Origin: Patagioenas fasciata
Lineage: Eukaryota; Chordata; Aves; Columbiformes; Columbidae
Assembly (NCBI RefSeq): GCF_037038585.1
Contig: NC_092526.1
Coordinates: forward strand, 40,745,501 to 40,809,500
Reading direction: 5' to 3'
Length of the DNA stretch: 64,000 bases
Every line of letters starts with the position of its first letter. Position 1 is the first letter of the stretch. The notes below the pieces were generated by a model, which saw only the letters and a list, made by a program, of their open reading frames with translations, was not told where the DNA came from and did no database searches. Shown here in pieces: positions 45,888 to 58,700 of the stretch. The position numbers and the translations under genes were made by a program.

Positions 45888-46999
45888 CTGTGGGCAATAA
45901 ATTTCAAACAAAACATCAAGGACTGCCTTTCCACCTGTGCTCATACTTTCCCTTACACTCGGCTGAGGAACTCCCACGCTGTAATATTTCACACGTAAAA
46001 ACCTCCTGTTAGTTGCCAGCTGCTCAGAGTGGGGAAGAGCTTAAAGCGCTGCCAGCTTTCACAGCCTATATATCTTAAAATACATATTAAGAGCAGAACG
46101 GTGGGTTAAGAGCAGAACTGAGAGTGAGGGAAAGAGAGAAGAGACAGATCTGTTGGAGAAGCCCTGACCGTGTGGGAAGTGTTGCATTGAGTTTGTCTCA
46201 CTAGATACCTGCAAATCTGTCTCTGAGAAAAATCTTGCCTGAGGAATTGATCCCATAAGGTCTAGTAAAGTGTGAGCTATGACTAAAGCACTTCTGGTGG
46301 GTAGATTATATAGAACGGCTTCTCTCTCTCTGGATCCTCTGATGTCGAACAGGACTGGAGCTCACACTGTAAGTTTTTCCTGAAATTATAGGATTAAGAA
46401 TACATTTTCCTCTAATCACAGCCTTTCCTGCACAAGCTTAACGAAAATTCATTTCTTCATGCCTCTTCCCTCTGACAAATTTGACTGAATTTAGTAAATG
46501 GAAGCACAAATACACAGAGGATGAGTGTGTAAACCCGGCTTCCGTTGGGAACTAGTAAAAACCACACCAAAACACAAAGTGCCTGTGTTCGTTTCCCAAG
46601 GACACGCAGCTCAAAAGGCAGTTTGCTTGTGCAGGCTGATAATGCTGCATGCTTCTATACCAAGGAAGTAACCATACCTCAAACAGTTAAACCTGAGCTC
46701 CAAAGCTTACCTATGGCGTTGGTATTTTGCGTAGACATAACCAAGTTAACTTGCTAAGGTAAATACAGAGAAACTATTTAAATACAATAAGGGCACGTTC
46801 CTTGCATGCGCAGTGTATAGTTAAATAACTGGCTTTTTACTGGACTTCAGACAGGAATTAAAATATATTGTTAACCTTTGGGATTTAGTTCTCTCTTACT
46901 ATATTTTCTAAACATCTAATTATCTTGTAACTTGAGACAGTTTGCACAAATTTAGAGTTTGACCCTGTTAACTTCTGCACACCCCTACTGGTTCTTTGG

Positions 47000-47130
47000 C
47001 AGCTGTATTCATAGGTGTAGGCTCTTACCGTAGGATGGCGGCGGCTGGAGTATTTTCTGCTGCTGTCGTGCCAATTTTTGCTGCCCAGACACTCCCCGCC
47101 CACGCAGGGAGCTCCAGGCAGACACAGGTG
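47000..47130. promoter_or_regulatory. Second candidate promoter, KCTD18/SGO2 5' region
   Basis: The plus strand reads AGGATGGCGGCGGCTGG at about 47032, close to the YY1 consensus AAGATGGCGGC. A GC box (CCCCGCCCAC) follows at about 47094. On the minus strand CCTACG/GTAAGAG could end a first exon; on the plus strand GACACAG/GTGAAG could end one. It lies about 450 bp upstream of the KCTD18 exon-2 remnant. No transcription evidence is available here. Confidence 0.35.
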
Positions 47131-47572
47131 AAGGGCATTTGTTGGCAATGTGGCACTAGTGCCGCCGCAGCTTCAGCGTGACTCGCAGCCCTAGTTAAAA
47201 AGCAGGTTTTAAAGAAGCCACTTGGTTATTAGTACAAAATTACTGCATTTTTAGTGCTGTGAACTATGCCCAGAGCAAGATTTCCCAGAACATCCTTCCA
47301 GTGCTTTCTTCGCATGTACTGACTGTATAATGCTGCTCACCTGTTTGTCCCAAAAGAGTCACCTCTGGATTTCCTAGCAAAGTAAAACACCATAGGTTTT
47401 TACAGTAAAAGAATATTTGACTATTTGCACTAACACGTCTCCAGCACTGTTTTCAAAGCAGATTTCCAGTATCGCATAACAAACGTGCAAGAGCTGAGCT
47501 AACGCTTAGGTCTCATATAGAATATTCTCAGCCTTAACTGGCATTAGATTTCTTTTTGTTTGTATGTTTCAG

Positions 47573-49713
47573 GTTTGAATGGCTTGTGATGAACACCCTC
47601 ATCTGCAGACGCAATGGCAGAGATGCCCAGGGTGTCCATCCAGGCACGAGTCCTTGTGCCGCTTTAATGTCCAGTGCTGGCTTCTGTGTGCAGTGGGCGC
47701 TTTCCTCTCAAAGTGGCTGAATCAGGTGAGTATGTTCAAACTGTAAATATGACATTCTGATCAGGGAGCCCTGTGGCAAATGCACGCTTTTATACATATT
47801 TCTGCATTTTATAGTGTATATCTTTTCCCAATTTGCTGAGCATTGGTTGAGTTCTTCAGCTCCAGGACATAGAACAATTATGTGTGTGTGACTTTACACC
47901 TACAAGTAATTCACCTGAATTGCACAGACCACCCATGTTTGCAAACATCCGTGTTTGTACAGCGCTTGGCCCTGCCTCAGCTCAGGCCAAACCATGGCTT
48001 GGCAATCTACTTCTTCACTATCAATATCAAAATAGATAAAATTGAAGTTGGCAGAGTATTTGGCATTTAACTTGGATCCTTCTTATGAATCCCTGTATTC
48101 TCTGTCATTATATAAGATTTAGATCTCATCTTCGCTTCGGAATACTTCATTACTCAGGAAAGATTGCATTTTTCACCACCATGGCTTGATATGAAAGCTT
48201 GAATAAAACTACTCATGGCTCACATGTCACACTTGTGACTTGAAAATCCTGCCAAAGCATGTCCATTTTAAAGACCTGATGGATGGAGAATAGTAATGCT
48301 TCGTTGTACCCTTTTGACTGTTTAAAATATCTGAAACATTCAACATTTTTCTGGGCAGGACTTTGCTACCGTCTCCATGTTGCTGTGAACAGCCCGTTGT
48401 GTGCAGCTGTTTGGTCCAGTTCTGCAGTGGTCCCTGAGCCCAGCAGCCAAAGGACAGAAAAAGAAACAAAAAATCCCTGTAAAACCACAGCAATATTCTT
48501 TCTGTTTCCAGGAGCATGTCTAATTGGATCGAGATGGAGGTCTGTTTAAAGATCTTTTGGATTATCTGCATGGAGAAGCTTGGATTCCTGAAGATGAACA
48601 AATTCAAATTGCGTTGTAGGAGGAAGCAGATTATTTTGGCATCCCTTGTCCATACCTGACTGTTCGGCTATTCAAATGGAGACGTGTTCTTTAAGGTCAA
48701 ATAGAGAGCTTAAGAAGGTCTTGACATTTCTTCCATTTTAAAAGAAGTGCTCTCTAATCCGCATCATTCTTTAGCATCAGATACTAAAATTACAGTATAC
48801 GCAAGTTCGCACTTTTTAATCACCACGTTATATCAGCAGTAAATCCAGAGCTGATAACGCATAATAGAAGAATGAAAGATGAAAGCTTATTCAACTAAAA
48901 ATATTGCATTGTTATTCATGTTGTGTATGTTGTGGTTTCTATTTTTTTCAGGCTTTGTTAGATTTCTGCGACTCTCATGATTCAGTTTGTAGCAAGCCCA
49001 CAGTTTGGTTCCTGCGCTACCTCAACACGTCTGGAGCGAGCTATGGAAGTAAAATTATTGGGGTGTGTGCCACAAGAGCTGATGGGACTGGTGCAATTAG
49101 TAAAGAGCTAAGAACAAAAATTCACAGTAAAAGCATTTACAAAAGGTAAGATGACTGTCAAACACAGGAAAACATTATGAAGTGAGAATGAACACTCACA
49201 AATTATAATAATAGCTAAATATGTTTATTCCAAGAGTATCTGGACACTAGTGTCAGGTATCTGTCCTCCTACTGTGTTTTCCCTTTGAATAAATGATTGG
49301 GATTTACAAGTATCGGCTTTAGACCATCAGTTCTGTCATTATTCTCTTACTAACACCTGTTCTTTCCCAAATACCCATGTTTTAGCAGCAGGTGTTCCCG
49401 GGCACACTGATCATAGGAGGGTGGCTATTTAGGACCTCTTAGACAAATGAAAATGAAATTTAAGTAACATTTTCCTTTCCGTGTTACAAAAAATTTATTA
49501 TTAAGTCCTTCTACTTAGGATTTGGTTAAAAGAATGATCCATGTCACCAGCGTTACATTTTTAAGGACTTAGCTAGAGCTAGCACATAACTGTTACCTTT
49601 AAAACAACATTTCTAGAGAAGCTGGAAATAACGTCCAATACCTCTGGAGCTATTATTCAGTGGCTGAGTTGAAAAAGATGATGGATGCTTTCAAGGCCTG
49701 GGAAGGGAGAGGC
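47573..49713 (+). pseudogene. KCTD18: KCTD18 unitary pseudogene (BTB/KCTD family)
   Basis: KCTD18 encodes a BTB-domain protein. Four exon remnants lie in the ancestral place and order: 47573-47725 (start of the BTB domain), 48512-48717 (rest of BTB), 48952-49145 and 49617-49713. The first is badly decayed, though LASVCSGRFPL survives next to a good GTGAGT donor. The second keeps LFKDLLDYLHGE and EEADYFGIP but has an extra base near 48528, a TAG at 48617-48619 where family members have CAG (Gln), and a frame slip near 48655. The third is fully open (LRYLNTSGASYGSKIIGV) with both splice sites. The fourth keeps EAGNNVQYLWSYYSVAELKK but lacks a GT donor where the next exon should join. The C-terminal exon (WRVPHELIECW) was not found up to SPATS2L. 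Introns are retained, so it is not a retrocopy. Confidence 0.9.
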
Positions 49714-52700
49714 AGAGTATTAATTTTGTTCTTTTACTTCAGTATGACTATTTTACAGAAAAAACCACAGCCGGCTTAAAATAAAGCAGAAACCCTGCAC
49801 CATTTTTTCATATAAATATAATTTCAGGCCCTTTTCAAAGCTGCTGCTTTCCTATACATCTATATCTATATACCCACAGACTTTTCACTCACGCTGGTCT
49901 CTGGTTCAACACGCATGAATGTTTCAGCGCGGTTTGTTCCAGCAGTTTGCTGCACCAGCTGCACCATCTCGCATTTCTGTCCGTGTCTGTTGTCCCCTCC
50001 CGTGGTGACGGCCGCACTGAGCCAGGGCCCCTGTGTCCTGGGGAGCCCCTGCTGCAGTCACCAGGATACAAATGTGAGGATTTATACGATTTTGACACGG
50101 CCCAGTCACTATTTGGGGAAGAAGCCTCACAACATGAACTGCCATCCCTGAGCTCCCCTGGCACAACAGGCTCCAAGAAACTGCTACAAGCTCTAAGATC
50201 AATGTTTGCCTTCCAGAATTATTAGTTTCTCTTTCACGGTGATGTTTTCAAACATGTTAAGTGATGATTTTTTAACCCTTTTTTTCCAAACATACCTAAA
50301 TAATTTAAACTTTCCCAACAACTCATCTGTTACCTTCTCTTTTTACTTTTCCAACTGTGTATTTGGTCCTTTATTTTGCTGAGTTCTCCCCTTACTCTAA
50401 GTTTAATCTTACACAGAAGATAAACAGCTCCAACACACCTGGGTGTGTTTCCACTTCCAAAATACTCTATAAAGTGCAGTGGGAATTACGTGTGTGTGTG
50501 ATGCAAACAGCTGGACTTGCACTTCCAACCAGCCTTGCTGGCCCTAAAGTCCAGCCTTGTCCTGCCCGTAACTCCCGCGCTGAGCCCTGTACAAACCGCT
50601 GGCATTCAAGGGAGAATCACACATCACCAGCTCTGTAATTAGACAAATAGAATTTTGGGTTTGTTCTGCTGGAGACGGGCCCGAGAGCATCCACTTACTT
50701 ATGAGTGTTGTGAGCAGCAGCTGCTCGGCCACCACTCACCCAACACCTTTCAATGATCTGCAGAAGCCTGCTCAGGAGGAAGCTGACTTAGGGAGTGAAA
50801 GAACTTCCAATTATCCTCTCAAGGGGAGAAGCTATCAGGAAGGAATAAAAGTCAGCAAAAGGTTAGATTTTCTTTCTTTTTAGGAGGGGTTACAAAAAGA
50901 AAATGGAAGTAAGTTTCACAGCTTATGTAAGGACAATATAATAAGATTCCTGTGTAATATCTGCATGGAAATGATCTTACAGTGAGGGTACAGGCCACAC
51001 TGCATGGCAGGGGATGAATTCTGAAAAGCTGCCTATCTGGTGGGTGTGTACAACACAAATTCTGAAGTTTTGGTTCCATTTACTCAAGACATTCAGCTTA
51101 GGAGCATGATAGTTAATTACTCAGACAGCAGCAGTGCTTGCAATGGCAAGAAAGCCAGGGGTTACCTATTCATGTTTATTTTGCTTTCACCACTCCTCCA
51201 GATGAAGATGAGCTATTTGCCTTTTAGGCAAATTATTTGTTTTACTGATACTCACACATGGAAGACTATAGAGGTATCGAGAGAAATCAAAAGCACCCAT
51301 AAGAAACGCACCTGACTCTACACTTTGCAGTGGTTTTTCAAGGGCCACCAGAAGTCCAGCGGTCAGCACTAAGGGAGCGTGCCGCTGGCAACAGGAGCAA
51401 CGGCAAAAAACCCCAAAGAAGATGCTCAAGTGTCCTGCTCTGAGCGACCTCAGCAGAAAATAAACCCTTTGAATGCCCTCCTGATGCTGCCCCTTGGGCA
51501 GCTGTTCACCTGACGGCAGGTCTGATGCTTTCCTACGTGAAATAACTCCCATTAAAAGCCTGTTGAGCACGGAGGTGGCTCTCGCAGGAAGGTTCTGATC
51601 CGCGCACTCGTGGCATTACAGTCCAGCTCAACCCAAAAGCTCAGTCCAGTCCAGGCTCGGCTGAACGCTCCCCGCTGATACCAGCTGAATTAAGCAAATC
51701 CAATTTAATAAGATCACAAAGCTCAGGTACTGCAAAGCAGCAAACACCAGAATATTTTAGAAATAAGATTTTAATTTTTTGGGAGAAACAGGTTTTCTGA
51801 AATACAGAATCAGAACACTAAGACTAAATGAAATTTGAACTTTCATAGAAAACTTGGAAGGACGTAGTATCTGCTCAAATATGTACCTCCACATTCGGCT
51901 GCATGTTGCTGTGACAGATTTATTAGTCATAGCTCTTGCTATGGACAGATGGTTCCTACAGCAAAAATATAGAAAAATAATTTGGATTCAAGTCTCGAAC
52001 ACATGCAACTTCTCATATGCAAAAAAATAAATCCAGCTAGTGATAGAAAAGTGGCTGATCGGGATGGAGAAGAGGGCTGTGCATCTGAATAGCCATGACT
52101 ATGTACATTCCGAACTTAAGAAATGAGCATATCTCCTCAGTCTCATAAAAATAGTTTGTCAATGAAAAATACCAATATGTAATACATTTAATACAATTTA
52201 TACTTGGATTTAAAGATCTCAGATTATGGAATGATAAGCTAAAATCAAATGTACTGCTTTTTCAAATGTTCCTGTATATAACAATACTTTCTGTGTACAC
52301 AGTGTGCATGCATTTATGTGTATACACGCACAGAAAGAAAGAGGTGTATAGAGATTTGCAGGATTATCAGATTCCATTGCAGACCACAGCATGCAGGCTT
52401 CCTGCGGTCCTTCTACCACAGGCTGCTCTACAAACCAATAATGTTGGCGGTATAATCACATATCTACAGCAGGTCTTTTGCTATGATGATTTAATTATAT
52501 TTTTTTCTCAATCTAGATTTCATTTTTCTAAGAAGTAAACGCTGCTTTGGTGAGATTCTAGACTGCCATGACAAAATAGCTGTGAATGTATTGGGGAAGG
52601 CCTTCAAATTATGAATTTTGATACTTAGTAAGGAATAAAATCACCACGTTTTAAGCAGCAACAGATTTAAAACAACTATGTTCTGACTTATTTTCTTCGC

Positions 52701-52762
52701 CAGCAAGCACCCAGAGCAAGAAACTCAAACCGAAGAGGTCGGATTTCTCTGTGCGTGGTGTT
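49714..52762. other. KCTD18 remnant to SPATS2L stop: no gene recognised
   Basis: I searched for the missing KCTD18 C-terminal exon (WRVPHELIECW, LLGSLRHMAP) and did not find it. The right part should be SPATS2L 3' UTR. Short open frames at 49947-50225 and 51187-51570 match nothing I know. Confidence 0.55.
51919..51924 (-). terminator. Candidate SPATS2L polyadenylation signal
   Basis: AATAAA on the minus strand about 840 bases past the SPATS2L stop. Other weaker signals exist, so the choice is uncertain. Confidence 0.25.
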
Positions 52763-55700
52763 TCAAGCCACCAGAGTGAGGGCTGGCACAGCGAGGACGG
52801 TGGCGTCGGCCGGCACGTCCACGCCGGCGGGCCCCAGGTGGCAGGGCAGCACCCTGTCCACGCCACCCACAGGCCGCGGCTTGGCCCCCTCGCCCCCAGG
52901 CTGCTTGCGCCGTGGCTTCTCCCAATGCACCGGCTGCTCTGAGGTCCTTGCGGCTGTGGACTGCTCCTGGCTCTTCGCAGCTCCTTTGTTTTTAGATCGG
53001 AAGCTGTTGTGCTGCTGTCTTCTGTGCTCAGCCCTGGAGCCGCTCCTGGTGTGGTTTTGATCCGCCTCGTTGCTGGCACCTTGTGACTTCACAGATCCGT
53101 TTGGCCGGGTGGTTTGGTGCTGGGGGTTGAATCTTCGTCTCTGGTTAGAAGGCCCATTCTACCCAAAAAGAAATTAGGGAACTGTCAGGTCATCTGAATC
53201 CTTCCGACAGGACATGAAAGCCAGAAATCAGAATTAACAAGAATTACAGAATAAAATTTTCAGTGTAACTAGGAGAGGGAAAACACTACACAGTTTTGGT
53301 TGTTGCCAGAGTTCTCGATAACACTTAAAAACAAAACTGGGAGAACATGCTACATCTGAGAAGCCTGAACATATAGATGGCGAGTCACCACTGATGGCAG
53401 CTGGAAATCTGTTGTGATTTGAGAGAATACAGAAAGGGGATGAAAGAGCAGACATCTCAACAGCAGCAGTTAAGAAGCACTGATGAACCTGATACCGACC
53501 AATCGCTTCCAAAACACCTTTCCTAATAAAGTATTGTGTAAATACTACAGTAAGACTGCGGGGAAGAACAGAAATTCACATATAACTTGAAGAATCCCCA
53601 CAGTGGGAGAGATGCCCCTTGTGACACCTTTGACCCTCAGTGGGAAGTGGCTGAATTGCTTCATTTGCACGACTGCCGGGGCAGCTGATTCCATACGTGC
53701 ACTGACATCTCGTAATGCTCCTATATTTCCCTCCAGGCACCTACTTCCTACTTGAGCCCCAAATTCCTCCCGGGACAAAAGCCAGACTAACTTCAGCTGC
53801 AACTTTACCTCAGCACAACAGTACAAGGACATTCTAAGGTGCTCTTAGAAGGAAATATCTACCAGGAATACAGTACCCCACTGTAAGCTGCATTATACAG
53901 CTGCTGAAATAATATGCTGGCAGGATTCCACTTTCAAAGTCCATTTAAAAAAATCACACTTCCGCTGCACATCAACTGATCATTTGTCAGGATCAGGAAT
54001 AAATGTTTCTCCATCATAGCATGTAGGGCAATTAGCTCTTATGGGGGTTTTTCCTTTTCCAGCCTATTAACTGGCACTAGTCACTTCTGAACACCAGATA
54101 GTGGTCTTTGCTGGTACAGCATTTCTGGTACTTCCATCTTCTGTGTTCACACTGCCCTGAGAGTGTAGCTGGAAAATATATAGTTGCGTATTTTCAAAAA
54201 TCATTAAATATATAGACTGAAAACCACTATTTGATTTTGTATTAACAACTTGCAACGCTGCATGTTTTTCTGAAAAAATGCGGTGCAGTTCATCAGTGGT
54301 TTCTTACCTGCTTATTTGTCGGGATTCCTTGGGAAGAAGATTCTGTAGGACTGGAAGAAGGATGACTTTGTACTTTAGCGCTGGCTGGTTTATTATCAGA
54401 GTTCTTGGCGTTACTAGAGGACTTGCGGCTGTGTGTGTTTTGCTTGCCAGTCGTTGCACGCGAGGTCATTGAAGACAGCACCGAACTACATGGTGTTCTT
54501 GAGGAATAGTTGTTCTTTGGGTGAGAAACTATAAAGAAAGTATTCTGTGTTATCAGTTAAACGACCAATATCTAAACACAAGGCTGTGTTGTTACTCTGC
54601 TCACAGTTAGTTTTGGTAGCATGGTTCTGGATAATGAAGTAAGCTGGATAACTAGCGTCAGAAAAGGCAGAAGGATAGGGAGGAAGGAGCGATGTTTGCT
54701 GCCTGTATATGTACCAGCTACAACGCAGGTAAGAGTCACGAAAGCTTCCTTAGTATGTCTAAATATTTTTTTTAAGAAGAATTAAGAAGGAGTCTAACAC
54801 CTCTTGCTCATAGTTCTCTAATGAGACGATTAACAAAGGTTCTTCTGTACCGTGGACATCCAGAAACATCAAAACTGAATGCACAGCGCTAATCCACCTC
54901 ACGGAGGTCATGGCAGCCCACACCACGAGGAACCAGCGCTGCTCATCTCAGTACAGTCCTGCTCCCTGTTTCTCAGTGTTCTGTGACTGCATGGTGTCCT
55001 GGTTTTGTTAAAAACAAGTTTCTCTTTTAGTGAATTTGCCTGTCAGCTAAAGCTTCATATCAGCTGCATTTTCCTGGAGAACCAGATCCATGTTTTGGTA
55101 AACACAGCAATGGAACGTGAAGTTATTGATAAGGACAGATTCACATCTCGCAAGAGGTGCAACAAGAAACAGGTGATCAAGGAACTGACCAACTGAGTAT
55201 AACATCCCATTCACGTGATACTTCATGTAAAAGTGGGAGATCACGAGGATCTCGTCCCTTTTTCCTTATGGCCGACATTAGGAGAGGACCTTGCAAGTCG
55301 TCCCTGTGAACTGAGGCCAGTGACAGACTGAATCCAGCTCTGGTTGGCTGCAGAGTCCAGTCCAGGACTTCAGGTGCCAGCTCTGCAGTTGCTGGGACTT
55401 TCAAGATTGGTTTTGTATATTTTGTATTATTTTCTCTATTCTTATCAGTAGCATTAGCAAAACATTTTTTTCCAACTCTCTTCTCTCTGTCCTTCTGTCC
55501 CTCCCGATCGCCTGTCCTGAGTGGGAAGCGGGGAGAGGGAGGGACTGAAGGGGGAAGAGGGTGTTAACAATACATCTGCCACGGTTTTATTGTCAGCCCG
55601 CAGTCAAACCCCTCGACACCGAGTTTCTTAACCACTTCCACATCTGGATGCCAAGTGCACCAAGCAAATCCTTGATTCCTCGCTCTCTCCGTTTCCGCAA

Positions 55701-58700
55701 ACTCTCCCAGCTGCCTGCGTCTGCGCGATGGCCCCCGCGCAGTCTCCAAGAGGACTCTCAGCCTACTGAACTCAAGTTCTTGATCTAAATTTGCTGTTCT
55801 GACTTTTCCAGTTACGGAGTTTTCCTGTTTCCCTCTGATACAGATGACAAAGAGGCTCACTTCAGTGAGACACATGCTGTTTTATCTAAGAGGTACTTCT
55901 CTTTCTCCACTTTCAGTACAAAGAAAGATGTGGAATAATTTTAGCAACTAAACATCATCTGTTAGGTTTTTTGAGGCTCTTATTCACCTACACCCTCATC
56001 AACTACTTCTCTCACTAGGTGTCCTCTTCAGAAAAAACAACGCTATGATCTGCACAACGAACGGAATTTTCTGTCCAAAGCAGAGGGAGGCCAGTTGTTC
56101 TACCACTCCCTCATCTAAAACAGACTGCTGCACATGGAAGCCCATATAAAAATGCAGGGACTTGTCATAAAAATGTATTTTTAACAAAAAAGATATACAA
56201 GGAAGGGGTACAACCCACCATCAGGCATTCTGGATATATGTCACTCCAATTTTTTTGCTTCTCCCTGTTGTTCCTTATGTCTCCTGTCCTCTCATGCCAC
56301 AACTCCTTTGCAGGAGCTCTGTGGGTTCGGTTATTGCTTTTGCTAAAGCCCTCAACAGAGGCTGCTCTTAGCCAGAGGCCTGGCCTAACCTCTGCTGGAG
56401 GCACGTTTGCAGCTCCTAGCAGGACACGGGCCTCACGCGAGATGCTCCAGACAGACACATCTTTTGCGCTGAAGAGCTCTTAGCAAAGACATCCCAACAG
56501 CATGAGGTGCTCATCTGCGGTCGCTGTGGGGACGGCAGCGCTCTTCAGGCAGTCCCTGTAAGGTGCTTCCCTGCCTTCTGACTTCGGCGACCTCATTTCA
56601 ACAGCTCTGCGGCAACTGCGCCCAAGGAATGCTTTACTGAAATGAGGTGTAAATAATTAACTTGAAGAATTAACTGCAGCTGGAAGTTATTTAGGAAAGT
56701 AGTTTTATGAGTTTATAAAAAACCCCAGCCTACAGTTGTATCAATAGCAGCTGTGGTTGTGCCAGCTGGGGTAATCTTTACAGAGTTTTCAGTCTGTTAA
56801 GCTCAGGGCAGGAGGGAGGGTCTGTGAGGGGACTCTGAACAACCAGGTGTGTTACTGGGAAGCTTGTGCTTTGCTTTGAAACATCCTGGGTTGGCTTCAA
56901 TGAGAGACAGGACGAGGGGTCAGATGGATCTCCAAGGTGTTCTGCAAAAGCAATTCTTACGGTCTAATGAATTAAAGCGGTTGCTCCTCAAAGGAGTCAG
57001 TTCTGTAGCTGTGCAGTCAAAGATCACTATGGCACACTCTGTGATTTTTTTCTTTTTCTATTTCCAGTAACTCCTTGAAAACATTAATTTTCTTCCTGAA
57101 ACTGTTTTCCTTCCACCAAGTTCAGTATTGTGTTAACAGTTTTTCTCCTGAGTGATGGTACTGACAGGGTATCATGGGACAGGGTAACATGTGGGGCAAA
57201 GCATTACAGCGTTTACCTTTTAGGGTGAGGGGAAAAAGCACAATAGATGAGAAATAGGCTATCTCGTATTTTTCAACAGGGACATGATGCTTGGAGCAGA
57301 AAATGAACCCGATTTTCCAAGCAGAAGGGCAGATGGTTTGAAAACAGAAACATTTGGGACTACCTTTAGCTCCTGATAAAGGCAGCGAATCCTGCTCTAA
57401 AGTGGGGAGTTACCTCCTAGCATGAGAGATCTGGTGTCAGAACATCACACTCACACAGAGAAGCTTCTCTACAGGACCCTGCGTTAGCAGGGGTGTTGGA
57501 CCAGGTGATCTCCAGAGGTCCCTTCAACCCCGACCAGTCTGTGATTCACTAGTTACACATAAATCACTGAATGTGAGTGTTCCCCCGAGCTGACTTTCAA
57601 TTCCACTTGGAAACCCCATCTAGATGGAAAACTCCAATGGATCTGAGTAATCCCCAGAAGTCTCTGACAACGAGGGCCCTGTGCACGTGCAGCCGCACCG
57701 TGTAGCACACGTACACCGAGCTGAGCGTGCCGTGTACTGTAAAGCTGACTTGTGTGTGTCCAGCAAGCCCACCGCATCCAGGCCCCACATTCACGTCACA
57801 CACACGCTGGCAGCACGCATGCTGTCACTTCTGCCGGCGTTTCCCAAACAGGTGCGTGGAGCGCTGTGTTCTGAGAACCGCGGTGTGAGGAATCACCAGC
57901 ACTTACTTTCTCCACAGAGCTGGATTTGGGTTTTCAGCTGTTCTGTGTCACAGGAAAATCGGGCAGACCTGCCCAGCTCTTCGTCGTATTTCCGTTCACT
58001 CACAAAGTGCTGCAAAAACACAGACAAGTTAACGGTAATTTACATTCAGAGAAAAAGGCTATATGGGTGGTACAGAAACCAAGCAATACTTCAGCTCGCT
58101 TTCAGTCTCAGCAAACTCTTGACCCTGCCCTGTACACAGTGTCTCTCTGCAGAACCAAGTGTTTTCCCACCCTTACCAAATCAACACCTCACCGCCCAGT
58201 GACAGGTGGATGACTCCCACGCTTGGGAAGCAGGTCATTTCCTCGGAATATATGTGTTTGATGGCTGAACCTGAAGCTATCAGGTTTACTTGTTAATTTG
58301 GTCTGATTAATTATAGACAAGCAGCAAAACACTGTGCAAAAACTATGAGGAGATATCCTGCATGTCTCTGATAGCGCCTGTCCATGCTGTAACGGTTTGA
58401 GAGGGCACACGTTCCCTGCGACAGCTCTTCCTTGGCATTTACACAGAGCTAAAATACCCAGGCAGAAGCGATCGCCTGACCTTGATTTCAGCCCTGAGCT
58501 CCGAGAGCTGCGCCTCAGCCATCTGACTGGCCAGGTCCGTCAGCCTCTTCAGCTCCTCTGCTTTCTTCTGCCGAGCCGTCAGGATCTCCACTGCCAAATA
58601 CCGACAAGCAATCGTTAGCACTAGGAAGGGAAAGTGCTCTGCAGTTTGTTACTCTTTGGGCATTAACAACTGCGCATCGCATGTGAGACAAACACATATC

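Noticed and set aside
49947-50225. 92-codon plus-strand open frame as a possible KCTD18 last exon
   Set aside because: No match to the conserved WRVPHELIECW or LLGSLRHMAP segments, and no clear acceptor in phase.
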